Source of the DNA: Actinoplanes ianthinogenes
Lineage (GTDB): Bacteria; Actinomycetota; Actinomycetes; Mycobacteriales; Micromonosporaceae
NCBI RefSeq assembly: GCF_018324205.1
Contig: NZ_AP023356.1
Coordinates: 2,373,501-2,437,500 of the forward strand
Length of the DNA: 64,000 nt
Direction of reading: 5' to 3'
In this document: positions 39,524-48,763 of the stretch, one piece after another
Layout: every line of letters starts with the position of its first letter
Numbering within the stretch: position 1 is the stretch's first letter
Notes under the pieces: model-generated
Database searches by the model: none
What the model saw: the letters and a program-made list of their open reading frames with translations, nothing else
Told to the model about the DNA's origin: nothing
Made by a program: the position numbers and the translations under genes

Positions 39524-39648
39524 GCCGTCAACTCTAGGACGTCCCCGACGGCGCGCTAATGCAGGCCACCGGGGGGTCGATTGGCTATCGAGGCGTTCAC
39601 GCGCCGCTCCATAGGATCGCCTTACCGAAATCGCGCACGAGGAGTCGT

Positions 39649-40545
39649 ATGTCTGAGAACCAGCCCGCCGTCGGAACCGCCCGCGTCAAGCGCGGCATGG
39701 CGGAGATGCTCAAGGGCGGCGTGATCATGGACGTCGTCACCCCCGAGCAGGCGAAGATCGCGGAGGACGCCGGCGCCGTCGCCGTCATGGCGCTGGAGCG
39801 CGTTCCCGCGGACATCCGGGCCCAGGGCGGCGTGTCGCGGATGTCCGACCCCGACATGATCGACGGCATCATCAACGCCGTCTCCATCCCGGTCATGGCC
39901 AAGGCCCGGATCGGTCACTTCGTCGAGGCGCAGGTGCTCCAGGCGCTGGGCGTCGACTACATCGACGAGTCCGAGGTGCTGACCCCGGCCGACTTCGCCA
40001 ACCACATCGACAAGTGGCAGTTCACCGCGCCGTTCGTGTGCGGCGCGACCAACCTGGGCGAGGCGCTGCGCCGGATCACCGAGGGCGCCGCGATGATCCG
40101 CTCGAAGGGCGAGGCCGGCACCGGCGACGTCTCGAACGCGACCACCCACATGCGCAAGATCCGCGCCGAGATCCGCCGCCTCCAGACCCTGCCGGAGGAC
40201 GAGCTCTACGTCGCCGCCAAGGAGCTCCAGGCGCCGTACGAGCTGGTCAAGGAGGTCGCCGAGGCCGGCAAGCTGCCGGTCGTGCTGTTCACCGCGGGCG
40301 GCATCGCCACCCCGGCCGACGCGGCGATGATGATGCAGCTCGGCGCCGAGGGCGTCTTCGTCGGCTCCGGCATCTTCAAGTCCGGCAACCCGGCCCAGCG
40401 CGCCGCCGCGATCGTCAAGGCCACCACCTTCCACGACGACCCGGACGTGATCGCCAAGGTGTCGCGCGGCCTGGGCGAGGCCATGGTCGGCATCAACGTC
40501 GACGAGATCCCGCAGCCGCACCGCCTCGCCGAGCGCGGCTGGTAA
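39649..40545 (+). CDS. pdxS: Pyridoxal 5'-phosphate synthase lyase subunit
   Basis: Makes PLP from ribose 5-phosphate, glyceraldehyde 3-phosphate and ammonia. 298 aa from ATG 39649 (GAGGAG upstream). [19 protein letters not shown], the active-site Lys in VMAKARIGH, and [20 protein letters not shown] are family signatures. A hairpin terminator follows 11 bp after the stop. Confidence 0.97.
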   Translation: MSENQPAVGTARVKRGMAEMLKGGVIMDVVTPEQAKIAEDAGAVAVMALERVPADIRAQGGVSRMSDPDMIDGIINAVSIPVMAKARIGHFVEAQVLQALGVDYIDESEVLTPADFANHIDKWQFTAPFVCGATNLGEALRRITEGAAMIRSKGEAGTGDVSNATTHMRKIRAEIRRLQTLPEDELYVAAKELQAPYELVKEVAEAGKLPVVLFTAGGIATPADAAMMMQLGAEGVFVGSGIFKSGNPAQRAAAIVKATTFHDDPDVIAKVSRGLGEAMVGINVDEIPQPHRLAERGW

Positions 40546-40555
40546 TCGCACTCAG

Positions 40556-40587
40556 GGAAAGGGCCGTCCTCATGGGCGGCCCTTTCC
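40556..40587 (+). terminator. Hairpin after pdxS
   Basis: Perfect 11-bp stem GGAAAGGGCCG/CGGCCCTTTCC with a 10-nt loop, 11 bp past the pdxS stop. No T tract follows beyond the TTTCC of the stem, as is common in actinomycetes. The arm AAAGGGCC echoes the arms of the repeat family nearby. Confidence 0.75.
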
Positions 40588-40637
40588 ACATACCCGCCGA
40601 CGACAACCATCCCCGCTGCCGCGACGCCGCCGTCCCT

Positions 40638-40735
40638 CTTGCGGATCCTTTTCCGGTACGACCGGCAGCCCCGTGGCAATCGGCACGCGACGCTGCGGCC
40701 CACCCCAGACCGCACCGCGCGTCGTGCGGGCCGCT
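40638..40735. repeat. Left 98-bp inverted repeat of the array island
   Basis: The reverse complement of this segment matches 43097-43194 at about 85 percent by eye, with two single-base gaps. Matching words include CCGATTGCCACGG, GGGGTGGGCC, TCGTACCGGAAAA and GATCCGCAAG. The two copies enclose 2.36 kb that holds the leader, array B and the 70-bp array. No frame is clearly conserved. Confidence 0.85.
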
Positions 40736-40800
40736 GACGAAAAACGCTCGCCCCGACAGCCACCCCCTTTCCGAGCCCCACCCGCCCTTTCCGAGCCCCC

Positions 40801-40884
40801 ACCCGCCCTGGGGGGCTGCCCTGTGCCAGCATGACGTGATTCCGCGATCTTGGTTCGGCACCCTGTGGACAGCGCTCCAGTGTG
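40801..40884. other. Leader-like segment before array B
   Basis: Counterpart of 9641-9724: the same ordered words (CCCTGGGGG, CTGCCC, TGACG, GATCTT, CCTGTGGAC, CAGTGTG) and the same 84-bp length. It lies about 70 bp before the first hairpin unit of array B. Confidence 0.6.
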
Positions 40885-40939
40885 CATATCGGCTGGAGCG
40901 AGCCGGCACGCCCCCGGCGCCGGTCGCGGCACACAGTCC

Positions 40940-41512
40940 GAGTTCCCCGGCTGGTCTCTATGGCCCTATCCCGTGTCCGGATAGGGCCATGGGAACCAGC
41001 CCGAACCATCGAGCTGGCACCTACGGCCCTAACCCCTGCCCGGATAGGGCCATGGGAACCAGCCCGAACCATCGAGCTGGCACCTACGGCCCTAACCCCT
41101 GCCCGGATAGGGCCATGGAAACCAGCCCGAACCATCGAGCTGGCACCTACGGCCCTAACCCCTGCCCGGATAGGGCCATGGAAACCAGCCCGAACCATCG
41201 AGCTGGCACCTACGGCCCTAACCCCTGCCCGGATAGGGCCATGGAAACCAGCCCGAAACCATCGAGCTGGCACCTACGGCCCTAACCCCTGCCCGGATAG
41301 GGCCATGGAAACCAGCCCGAACCATCGAGCTGGCACCTACGGCCCTAACCCCTGCCCGGATAGGGCCATGGAAACCAACCCGAACCATCGAGCTGGCACC
41401 TACGGCCCTAACCCCTGCCCGGATAGGGCCATGGGAACCAGCCGGAACCATCGAGCTGGCACCTACGGCCCTAATCCGGATCCGGATAGGGCCACCAGGA
41501 CCAGCCACCGAA
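40940..41512. repeat. Hairpin repeat array B: nine 63-bp units
   Basis: GATAGGGCC recurs nine times from about 40980 to 41493 at 63-bp steps (one step is 64). Each unit folds as GCTGG, 7 nt, GGCCCTA, 13 nt, TAGGGCC, 7 nt, CCAGC, then a 12-nt linker. The first inner hairpin is perfect over 10 bp (40962-40971 with 40979-40988, 7-nt loop). One unit has an extra A near 41250 that breaks the open frame, so the array is not kept as coding DNA. Located between convergent genes. Confidence 0.93.
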
Positions 41513-41640
41513 CGCACCAAGCAGAACAGACAGCGGCCGGGGCTGGGCCGCGCAGCGTTCCGGAAAGTTGTGCCACGGTCAGAAACGGTGGGCTGCGGAC
41601 CAGAACCGGGCCAGACCGCGGCATCAGCCCACCGGAACCC

Positions 41641-43050
41641 GGCGGCCGGGGCCGTGAGCAGCAGCTCCGTTGCCTGGCACGCAAACCGCGACCAGGCACG
41701 GACCGCAACCCGCGGCCGGGACCGTGACCAGCAACCCCCTGGCTCGGCACGCAAACCGCGACCAGGCACGAACCGCAACCGGCGGCCGGGGCCGTGAGCA
41801 GCAGCTCCGTTGCCTGGCACGCAAACCGCGACCAGGCACGAACCGCAACCCGCGGCCGGGACCGTGACCAGCAACCCCCTGGCCCGGCACGCAAACCGCG
41901 ACCAGGCACGAACCGCAACCCGCGGCCGGGACCGTGACCAGCAACCCCCTGGCCCGGCACGCAAACCGCGACCAGGCACGAACCGCAACCCGCCGCCGGG
42001 ACCGTGACCAGCAACCCCCTGGCCCGGCACGCAAACCGCGACCAGGCACGAACCGCAACCCGCCGCCGGGACCGTGACCAGCAACCCCCTGGCCCGGCAC
42101 GCAAACCGCGACCAGGCACGAACCGCAACCCGCCGCCGGGACCGTGACCAGCAACCCCCTGGCCCGGCACGCAAACCGCGACCAGGCACGAACCGCAACC
42201 CGCCGCCGGGACCGTGACCAGCAACCCCCTGGCCCGGCACGCAAACCGCGACCAGGCACGAACCGCAACCCGCCGCCGGGACCGTGACCAGCAACCCCCT
42301 GGCCCGGCACGCAAACCGCGACCAGGCACGAACCGCAACCCGCCGCCGGGACCGTGACCAGCAACCCCCTGGCCCGGCACGCAAACCGCGACCAGGCACG
42401 AACCGCAACCCGCGGCCGGGACCGTGACCAGCAACCCCCTGGCCCGGCACGCAAACCGCGACCAGGCACGAACCGCAACCCGCCGCCGGGACCGTGACCA
42501 GCAACCCCCTGGCCCGGCACGCAAACCGCGACCAGGCACGAACCGCAACCCGCCGCCGGGACCGTGACCAGCAACCCCCTGGCCCGGCACGCAAACCGCG
42601 ACCAGGCACGAACCGCAACCCGCCGCCGGGACCGTGACCAGCAACCCCCTGGCCCGGCACGCAAACCGCGACCAGGCACGAACCGCAACCCGCCGCCGGG
42701 ACCGTGACCAGCAACCCCCTGGCCCGGCACGCAAACCGCGACCAGGCACGAACCGCAACCCGCCGCCGGGACCGTGACCAGCAACCCCCTGGCCCGGCAC
42801 GCAAACCGCGACCAGGCACGAACCGCAACCCGCGCCCGGGACCGTGACCAGCAACCCCCTGGCCCGGCACGCAAACCGCGACCAGGCACGAACCGCAACC
42901 CGCCGCCGGGACCGTGACCAGCAACCCCCTGGCCCGGCACGCAAACCGCGACCAGGCACGAACCGCAACCCGCGCCCGGGACCGTGACCAGCAACCCCCT
43001 GGCCCGGCACGCAAACCGCGACCAGGCACGAACCGCAACCCGCGGCACCA
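41641..43050. repeat. Tandem array of about twenty 70-bp units
   Basis: GCAAACCGCGACCAGGCAC recurs at 41681 and then every 70 bp to 43011, twenty times without a length change. Units from about 41890 to 43000 are almost identical (mostly CGCCGCCGGG against CGCGGCCGGG or CGCGCCCGGG). Two early units carry the variant GAGCAGCAGCTCCGTTGCC. Seventy is not a multiple of three; all three minus-strand frames stay open only because the unit lacks stops. Contains short dyads CCTGG/CCAGG and CCAG/CTGG. Confidence 0.95.
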
Positions 43051-43096
43051 GCAAGGCGTGCCGCATCAACTCAGGGGCACGGCCAGGCCTGAGCCG

Positions 43097-43194
43097 AGCG
43101 GACCCGCACGACACGCGCTGCGGTCCGGGGTGGGCCGGAGTCTCGCGGGCCGATTGCCACGGGACTGCGAGTCGTACCGGAAAAGATCCGCAAG
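43097..43194. repeat. Right 98-bp inverted repeat of the array island
   Basis: Partner of 40638-40735 in opposite orientation. It ends 27 bp before the stop codon of the next gene (minus strand), so the two repeats lie at the outer limits of the intergenic island. No target-site duplication was obvious by eye. Confidence 0.85.
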
Positions 43195-43220
43195 CCCGGA
43201 CGGTCTTGCGCGACCGCCGG

Positions 43221-43760
43221 TCAGACGGCCTGGACCGGGAGGACTTCCGGGGACGGAGCAGGGGCCGGCAGCGGCGGGAGCTCCGGCATCACCGGCTCGA
43301 CGATGTCGAAGTAACGCGGGCGGGGGTAGCGGCCCGGCAGGCGCAGCACCCGGACCAGTTTGCGGCGGCGGGCGGTGAGGGCGTCGCGGACCAGGTCGGT
43401 GTGCACCTGGCGGGCCAGCACCACCCGGCGGCTGCTGGCGATCAGGGTGCGGGTGGCCGGGTCGGACGGGTCCAGGTCGATGCCCCGCAACTGGCGGGTC
43501 AGGTCGTTCTCCGCGGACTCGCGCTCGTCCGGCTCGGCGTCCAGGGCGAGCCGGGCGGCGGCGTAGAGCTCGACCGCGTCGATCCGCTCGGCGACGACCG
43601 CGGCGGCCGCGGCGCGGCGCAGCAGGTGGGCGTCGAGGGCGCGTTCGGCGGACTGGGCGCGGGCGTGCACCCGTTCGACCCGCTGGGCGGTCCAGCCGAG
43701 GTACGCCGAGAAGATCGTGGCCAGCACGACGACACCCACCACCCACCACATGCGGGGCAT
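43221..43760 (-). CDS. Single-pass membrane protein of the pimA locus
   Basis: 179 aa from ATG 43760. MPRMWWVVGVVVLATIFSAYLGW is a signal-anchor helix; the rest is a helical, Arg/Ala/Glu-rich cytoplasmic-like or outer domain with heptad character (RVERVHARAQSAERALDAHL), then a Pro-rich end. A protein of this type commonly lies next to pimA in actinobacteria. Role unknown. Confidence 0.75.
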   Translation of the reverse strand: MPRMWWVVGVVVLATIFSAYLGWTAQRVERVHARAQSAERALDAHLLRRAAAAAVVAERIDAVELYAAARLALDAEPDERESAENDLTRQLRGIDLDPSDPATRTLIASSRRVVLARQVHTDLVRDALTARRRKLVRVLRLPGRYPRPRYFDIVEPVMPELPPLPAPAPSPEVLPVQAV

Positions 43761-43803
43761 CGTAGTGCCGGAATGTGTCGGACCGTCACCTGCCCCGCGC
43801 CGA

Positions 43804-44940
43804 TCAGGCCTCGTCGTCGTCGAAGACGCGCCCGTCGGTGGCCTCGATCGCCGTCGTGTAGACCTCGAGAACCCGGGCGGCCACACTCGGCCAGTCGAAC
43901 GTACCGACCACCTGGCGGGCGCAGGTGGCCAGCTCAGCGCGGCGCGCCGGGTCGTCGAGCAGGGCGCCTAGCAGGGCGGTGAGCGCGGCCTGGTCACCGT
44001 TCGGGAACAGGGCGCCGGCGCGGCCACCGTCCAATACCCGACGGAACGCGTCCAGGTCGCTGGCCGCGATCGTGGCGCCGGCCGCCATCGCCTCGGTGAG
44101 GATCATGCCGAAGCTCTCGCCGCCGGTGTTCGGCGCCACGTAGACGTCGACGCTGCGCAGCATCCGGGCCTTGTCCGGCTCGCTGACCAGGCCCAGGTGC
44201 TCGACCCGGGGGTGCAGGCCGGCCGGGATGTCGTCGAACAGCTCGTCGCGGTCGCCCGGGCCGGCCACGAGCAGGCGCAGGCCGGGGCGCTCCTTGGCGA
44301 GCGTGACGAAGGCCGTACGCAAGAGCGGGAACCCCTTGCGCGGCTCGGTGAAACGGCCGAGGAAACCGAGCGTGCCGCCCTCCCCGGGCCATCCCGGCAG
44401 CGGAGCCGCCGTGGCGAATTTCGCCACCGCGACCCCGTTGGGGATCTCCACCGCGCCGCCGCCGAGGTGTTCCACCTGCACCTTGCGGGCGAGCTCGCTG
44501 ACCGCGATCCGCGCGGTGATCTTCTCGATCACCGGCTGGAGGAAGCTCTGCGCGACGGCGAGGGCCCGGGAGCGGGTCATCGCGGTGTGGAAGGTGGCCA
44601 CCACCGGGCCGCGGGCGGAGAGCACGGCGAGGAACGACAGGCTGGGGGTGAACGGCTCGTGCACGTGCAGCACGTCGAACTCGCCGTGCTTGAGCCAGCG
44701 GCGGACCCGGGCGGTCGAGACCGGGCCGAACGCGACCCGGGCCACCGACCCGTTGTACGGCAGCGGCACCGCCCGCCCGGCCGGCACCAGGTAGTCCGGC
44801 AGTTCGGCGTCCTCGTCGGCAGGGGCCAGCACGCTCACCTGGTGTCCGAGACCGATCAGTGCCTCGGCCAGGTCCATGATGTGGTTCTGCACGCCGCCGG
44901 GTACGTCGAACGAGTAGGGCGAGACGATCCCGATCCGCAC
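43804..44940 (-). CDS. pimA: Phosphatidyl-myo-inositol mannosyltransferase
   Basis: GT4 glycosyltransferase adding the first mannose to phosphatidylinositol from GDP-mannose. 378 aa; RIGIVSPYSFDVPGGVQNHI at the N-terminus (acceptor side), FHTAMTRS, GRFTEPRKGFPLL, and the E-x7-E block GGESFGMILTEAMAAG. It lies 9 bp downstream of the acyltransferase in the order pgsA-acyltransferase-pimA, as in mycobacteria and streptomycetes. Confidence 0.94.
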   Translation of the reverse strand: MRIGIVSPYSFDVPGGVQNHIMDLAEALIGLGHQVSVLAPADEDAELPDYLVPAGRAVPLPYNGSVARVAFGPVSTARVRRWLKHGEFDVLHVHEPFTPSLSFLAVLSARGPVVATFHTAMTRSRALAVAQSFLQPVIEKITARIAVSELARKVQVEHLGGGAVEIPNGVAVAKFATAAPLPGWPGEGGTLGFLGRFTEPRKGFPLLRTAFVTLAKERPGLRLLVAGPGDRDELFDDIPAGLHPRVEHLGLVSEPDKARMLRSVDVYVAPNTGGESFGMILTEAMAAGATIAASDLDAFRRVLDGGRAGALFPNGDQAALTALLGALLDDPARRAELATCARQVVGTFDWPSVAARVLEVYTTAIEATDGRVFDDDEA

Positions 44941-44949
44941 GCCTGCCCC

Positions 44950-45816
44950 CTATATCCAGAGTTTCTGGAGCATGTGCCAGTCCTGCGGGTGCTCGGCGAT
45001 GCCGATCGCGAAGGCGTCGGCCATCAGCTGCGTGGTCCGCTTGACCCGCTCGTCGAGCGGTCCGTCGGTGGGCGGGACGATCCGGCGCAGCACCGCCTCG
45101 ACCCGGTCCTCGGTGTACCAGCAGTCGACCGCGTAGAGCGGGGCGCCGGTGCGGATGGCGAGGATCGCCGGGCCGGCCGGCATCCGGGTCCGGCCGCCGA
45201 AGAACTCCACCTCGACGCCGCCGCGGGACAGGTCCCGGTCGGCCAGCAGCGGCACCACCCAGCCCCGTTCCAGGTGCTCGGCGAGCACGTCGAGCGGGGG
45301 ACGCTCGCCGCCGGTGAGCGGCAGCACCCGCATGCCGAGGCTCTCCCGGTAGTCCAGGAACTTCTGGAAGACCGCCTCCGGCTTGAGCCGCTCGGCGACG
45401 GTGATCATCTGCCAGTCGTGGGAGACCACCCAGGCGGCGGCCGCGTCCCAGTTCGCCACGTGCGGCAGGGCCAGGACCAGGCCGTTGCCGTCGGCGACGG
45501 CGGTTTTCATCTGGTCGTAGGACTCGCCGAGCATGCAGAAGCCGGCCGCGTTCTGCTCCCGGGTCTGCGACGGCAGGCGGAACGCCTCCATCCAGTACCG
45601 GGCGTAGGAGCGCAGGCCGTCACGGACCAGGGTCTCCGGCATGTCCGGGCCGACCACCTGCTGGTAGTTGCGGCGCAGCCGCTGGGTGGCCGGGCCGTTC
45701 TTGCGCCAGGCGCGGTCGGCGACCCGGGTGAAGAGCGCCCGGGCCACCGGCAGCGGCAGCGCCCGCACGAGGCGCCACCCGGCCGTGAACCCGAGCGTGG
45801 TCAGCTGGTCCTTCAC
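44950..45816 (-). CDS. Phosphatidylinositol mannoside acyltransferase (PatA-like)
   Basis: LpxL/HtrB-type acyltransferase predicted to acylate the mannose of PIM at the inner membrane face. 288 aa from GTG 45816, which overlaps the pgsA stop by 4 bp (GTGA). H-x4-D motif in LPHVANWDAA, plus LLADRDLSRGGVEVEFFGG and PAGPAILAIRTGAPLY, typical of the family. The longer frame upstream of 45816 is a shadow of pgsA. Confidence 0.92.
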   Translation of the reverse strand: MKDQLTTLGFTAGWRLVRALPLPVARALFTRVADRAWRKNGPATQRLRRNYQQVVGPDMPETLVRDGLRSYARYWMEAFRLPSQTREQNAAGFCMLGESYDQMKTAVADGNGLVLALPHVANWDAAAAWVVSHDWQMITVAERLKPEAVFQKFLDYRESLGMRVLPLTGGERPPLDVLAEHLERGWVVPLLADRDLSRGGVEVEFFGGRTRMPAGPAILAIRTGAPLYAVDCWYTEDRVEAVLRRIVPPTDGPLDERVKRTTQLMADAFAIGIAEHPQDWHMLQKLWI

Positions 45817-46433
45817 TCGACCGCGACCTCGGGCTCGGTGGCGCGCGCGTGGATCAGCCGCTGGGCGGCGGTGATCACCGAGAGGGCGGCGAGCACCCAG
45901 AGCGCGGCGGGCAGGCCCCAGTCCAGCCCGGCGGCGCCGAGCAGGCCGCCGACGCCCACGATGAGCAGCCGCTCCAGGCGCTCGGCGATGCCGACGTCGG
46001 CGTTCAGGCCGAGGGACTGGGCGCGGGCCTTCACGTACGACACGACCTGGCCGAAGACCAGGCTGATCAGGGCGGCGATCACCCCGTTGTACGGATTGCC
46101 CTCGGTGGCCAGGTAGTAGGTGACCGCACCGAACACGGCGCCGTCGGCGATCCGGTCCATCGACGAGTCGAGAAGTGCCCCGAATTTGCTCGAACCGCCG
46201 CGAAGACGGGCCATTGTCCCGTCGAGCACATCGGTGAGGGCACAGGCGGTTACGATCACGGTGCCCCAAAGAAGCTGACCCTTCGCACCGAAGTACGAAC
46301 CGATCAGCACCCCGACGGTGCCCGCGATCGTGACGGCGTCGGGTGAGACGCCGATCCGGAGTAGGAAACGTGCGACCGGGTTGACGCCGTACGAGACGAC
46401 GGCACGGGCCGTTACTTGGACGATCTTTGCCAT
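45813..46433 (-). CDS. pgsA: Phosphatidylinositol phosphate synthase (CDP-alcohol phosphotransferase)
   Basis: Makes the phosphatidylinositol precursor from CDP-diacylglycerol and inositol phosphate. 206 aa with about six helices. The signature D-G-x2-A-R-x8-G-x3-D-x3-D is present as DGTMARLRGGSSKFGALLDS then SMD. ATG 46433 gives MAKIVQVTARAVVSY. First gene of the pgsA-acyltransferase-pimA operon and divergent from the EF-G-like gene. Confidence 0.93.
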   Translation of the reverse strand: MAKIVQVTARAVVSYGVNPVARFLLRIGVSPDAVTIAGTVGVLIGSYFGAKGQLLWGTVIVTACALTDVLDGTMARLRGGSSKFGALLDSSMDRIADGAVFGAVTYYLATEGNPYNGVIAALISLVFGQVVSYVKARAQSLGLNADVGIAERLERLLIVGVGGLLGAAGLDWGLPAALWVLAALSVITAAQRLIHARATEPEVAVE

Positions 46434-46609
46434 GGCCGTCCCACCATATCGGCGCGGGCCTGGTGGTGGTACGGCTCGCCCCCGGGTTCGCCGGATCGTC
46501 ACCATCCGGCACGATCTGGTGTCTCTCGGTCCTTGCGACCGGGACAGCCCCGGGTGTGGGATTTGTAGAACAGCGGCGTAATGGACCGGAAACGTAGGGA
46601 GCGCTCGGC

Positions 46610-48763
46610 ATGGCGCAGAAGACTTCGGAGAAGGGGCAAGCCGGCGCGGCCGCGCCGGTGGTGACAGAGCCCGGCAGAGTTCGCAACGTGGTGCTGGTGG
46701 GTCACTCCGGCGCCGGGAAGACGACGCTGGTGGAGGCGCTGCTCGCCGCCACCGGCACGATCCCGCGCGCGGGGACCGTCACGGACGGCACCACGGTCAC
46801 CGATCACGATCCGGCGGCGGTGCGGCAGCAGCGGTCGGTGGCGCTGGCCTGCGCCCCGCTCTCGCACCAGGACGTCAAGATCAACCTGTTGGACACGCCG
46901 GGGTTCGCCGACTTCGTCGGTGAGCTGCGGGCCGGACTGCGCGCGGCGGACGCGGCGCTGTTCGTGGTCTCCGCGGTGGACGGTGTGGACGACGCCACCA
47001 TCGCGCTCTGGGAGGAGTGCGCCGCGGTCGGCATGCCCCGGGCCGTGGCGATCACCCGGCTGGACCACCCCCGCGCCGACTACGAGCAGGTGCTCCAGGA
47101 CTGCCAGGACGCGTTCGGCGAGAACGTGATGCCGGTCTACCAGCCGATGCTGGGCGACGACGGGCAGTCCATCGTCGGCCTGATCGGCCTGGTCACGCTG
47201 AAGGTGCTGGACTATTCGCAGGGCTACCCGCCGGTGTTGAAGAGCGCCGAGCCGGAGCACCTCAACCCGATCGCCGACGACCGGAACCAGCTCATCGAGG
47301 GGATCATCGCGGAGAGCGAGGACGAGACCCTGATGGACCGGTACATCGGTGGCGAGCTGATCGACACCGACGCGCTGATCCCGGACCTGGAGAAGGCGGT
47401 CGCGCGGGGCAACTTCTACCCCGTCATCCCGGTCTGTGCGGGCACCGGCGTCGGCCTCGACGCGCTGCTCGACGGCCTGGTCACCAGTTTCCCGTCGCCG
47501 CTGGAGCACGACCTGCCGGTGGTCACCGGTGTGGACGGCACGGCCCGGCCGCCGCTGACCTGCGACCCCGACGGCCCGGTGGTGGCCGAGGTGGTGCGCA
47601 CCACGATCGACCGGCACGTCGGCCGGGTCTCGCTGGTCCGGGTCTTCTCCGGCACCCTGCGCCCGGACCAGACGCTGCACGTCTCCGGGCACGGCCTGGC
47701 CGAGCGCGGCCACCCGGACCACGACGCCGACGAGCGGGTCGCGCACATCTACACCCCGCTCGGCGCCACGCTGCGCGAGGTCGGCTCCTGTGTCGCCGGC
47801 GACATCTGCGCGATCACCAAGTCCGGGTCCGCCGAGACCGGCGACACGCTCTCCGGCAAGGACGACCCGCTGCTGATGGCGCCCTGGTCGATGCCCGAGC
47901 CGCTGCTGCCGATCGCGGTGGTCGCCAAGACCCGCTCGGACGAGGACGCGCTGGCGAAAAACCTGGCCCGGCTGGTGGCCGGTGACCCGACGCTGCGCCT
48001 GGAGCGCAACGCCGACACCCACCAGCTGGTGCTCTGGACGATGGGCGAGTCACACGCCGACGTGGTGCTGGACCGGCTCCGCGCGGGCGGCGTCGAGCTG
48101 GACACCGAGCCGGTCAAGGTGGCGCTGCGCGAGACGTTCGGCGGGCCGGCCAAGGGGCACGGCCGGCACGTGAAGCAGTCCGGCGGCCACGGGCAGTATG
48201 CCGTTTGCGACATCGAGGTGGAGCCGCTGCCGCGGGGCTCCGGCTTCGAGTTCGTCAACCGGGTGGTCGGCGGCGCCGTGCCACACAACTACATCCCGTC
48301 GGTGGAGAAGGGCGTCCGCGCCCAGCTGGAGAAGGGCATCGTGGCCGGTTACCCGGTCATCGACCTGAAGGTCACCCTCTTCGACGGCAAGGCGCACAGC
48401 GTGGACTCGTCGGACGCGGCGTTCCAGACCGCCGGCGCCCTGGCCTTGAAGGAGGCGGCCGCCGCCGGGCAGGTGACGCTGCTGGAGCCGGTCGACGAGA
48501 TCGTGGTGCGGGTGCCGGACACCTATGTCGGCGCGGTGATGAGCGACCTGTCCGGCCGGCGCGGCCGGCCACTCGGCACCGAGTCCGAGGCGGACGGCGG
48601 GCACAGCCTGGTCCGGGCCGAGGTGCCGGCGACCGAGCTGGTCCGGTACGCGGTCGAGCTGCGCGCGCTCTCCTCCGGGGCGGGCACGTTCTCCCGCACC
48701 TACGTCCGGCACGAGCCGATGCCGGCGCACCTGGCCGAGGCGGTCAAGAAGGCCGCCGGCTAG
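46610..48763 (+). CDS. Elongation factor G-like protein (EF-G2 type)
   Basis: 717 aa with the EF-G domain order. G1 is GHSGAGKTTL, G3 DTPGFAD; the G4 motif NKxD is TRLD. Domain II, III and IV/V follow (KQSGGHGQYAVCDIEVEPL, and LSGRRGRPLGTE near the end). The family includes mycobacterial FusA2; these proteins seem not to replace EF-G in translocation. It sits between pgsA and HIT, which are adjacent in mycobacteria. The 3' end overlaps the convergent HIT gene by 20 bp. Confidence 0.92.
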   Translation: MAQKTSEKGQAGAAAPVVTEPGRVRNVVLVGHSGAGKTTLVEALLAATGTIPRAGTVTDGTTVTDHDPAAVRQQRSVALACAPLSHQDVKINLLDTPGFADFVGELRAGLRAADAALFVVSAVDGVDDATIALWEECAAVGMPRAVAITRLDHPRADYEQVLQDCQDAFGENVMPVYQPMLGDDGQSIVGLIGLVTLKVLDYSQGYPPVLKSAEPEHLNPIADDRNQLIEGIIAESEDETLMDRYIGGELIDTDALIPDLEKAVARGNFYPVIPVCAGTGVGLDALLDGLVTSFPSPLEHDLPVVTGVDGTARPPLTCDPDGPVVAEVVRTTIDRHVGRVSLVRVFSGTLRPDQTLHVSGHGLAERGHPDHDADERVAHIYTPLGATLREVGSCVAGDICAITKSGSAETGDTLSGKDDPLLMAPWSMPEPLLPIAVVAKTRSDEDALAKNLARLVAGDPTLRLERNADTHQLVLWTMGESHADVVLDRLRAGGVELDTEPVKVALRETFGGPAKGHGRHVKQSGGHGQYAVCDIEVEPLPRGSGFEFVNRVVGGAVPHNYIPSVEKGVRAQLEKGIVAGYPVIDLKVTLFDGKAHSVDSSDAAFQTAGALALKEAAAAGQVTLLEPVDEIVVRVPDTYVGAVMSDLSGRRGRPLGTESEADGGHSLVRAEVPATELVRYAVELRALSSGAGTFSRTYVRHEPMPAHLAEAVKKAAG

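Noticed and set aside
40014..41285. Plus-strand frame running from pdxS into array B
   Set aside because: It is out of frame with pdxS and continues through repeats. One 64-bp unit breaks it, and arrays C and D use 64-bp periods.
41218..43038. Long minus-strand frames of about 500-600 codons over the 70-bp array
   Set aside because: The 70-bp unit lacks stops in all three frames of that strand, so each frame simply rotates through the repeat. There is no start signal and no family resemblance.
41641..43050. CRISPR array
   Set aside because: Units are identical along their whole 70 bp with no unique spacers, and there are no cas genes.
40638..43194. Complete insertion sequence
   Set aside because: Inverted repeats are present but no transposase frame and no visible target duplication, so only a non-autonomous element could be argued.
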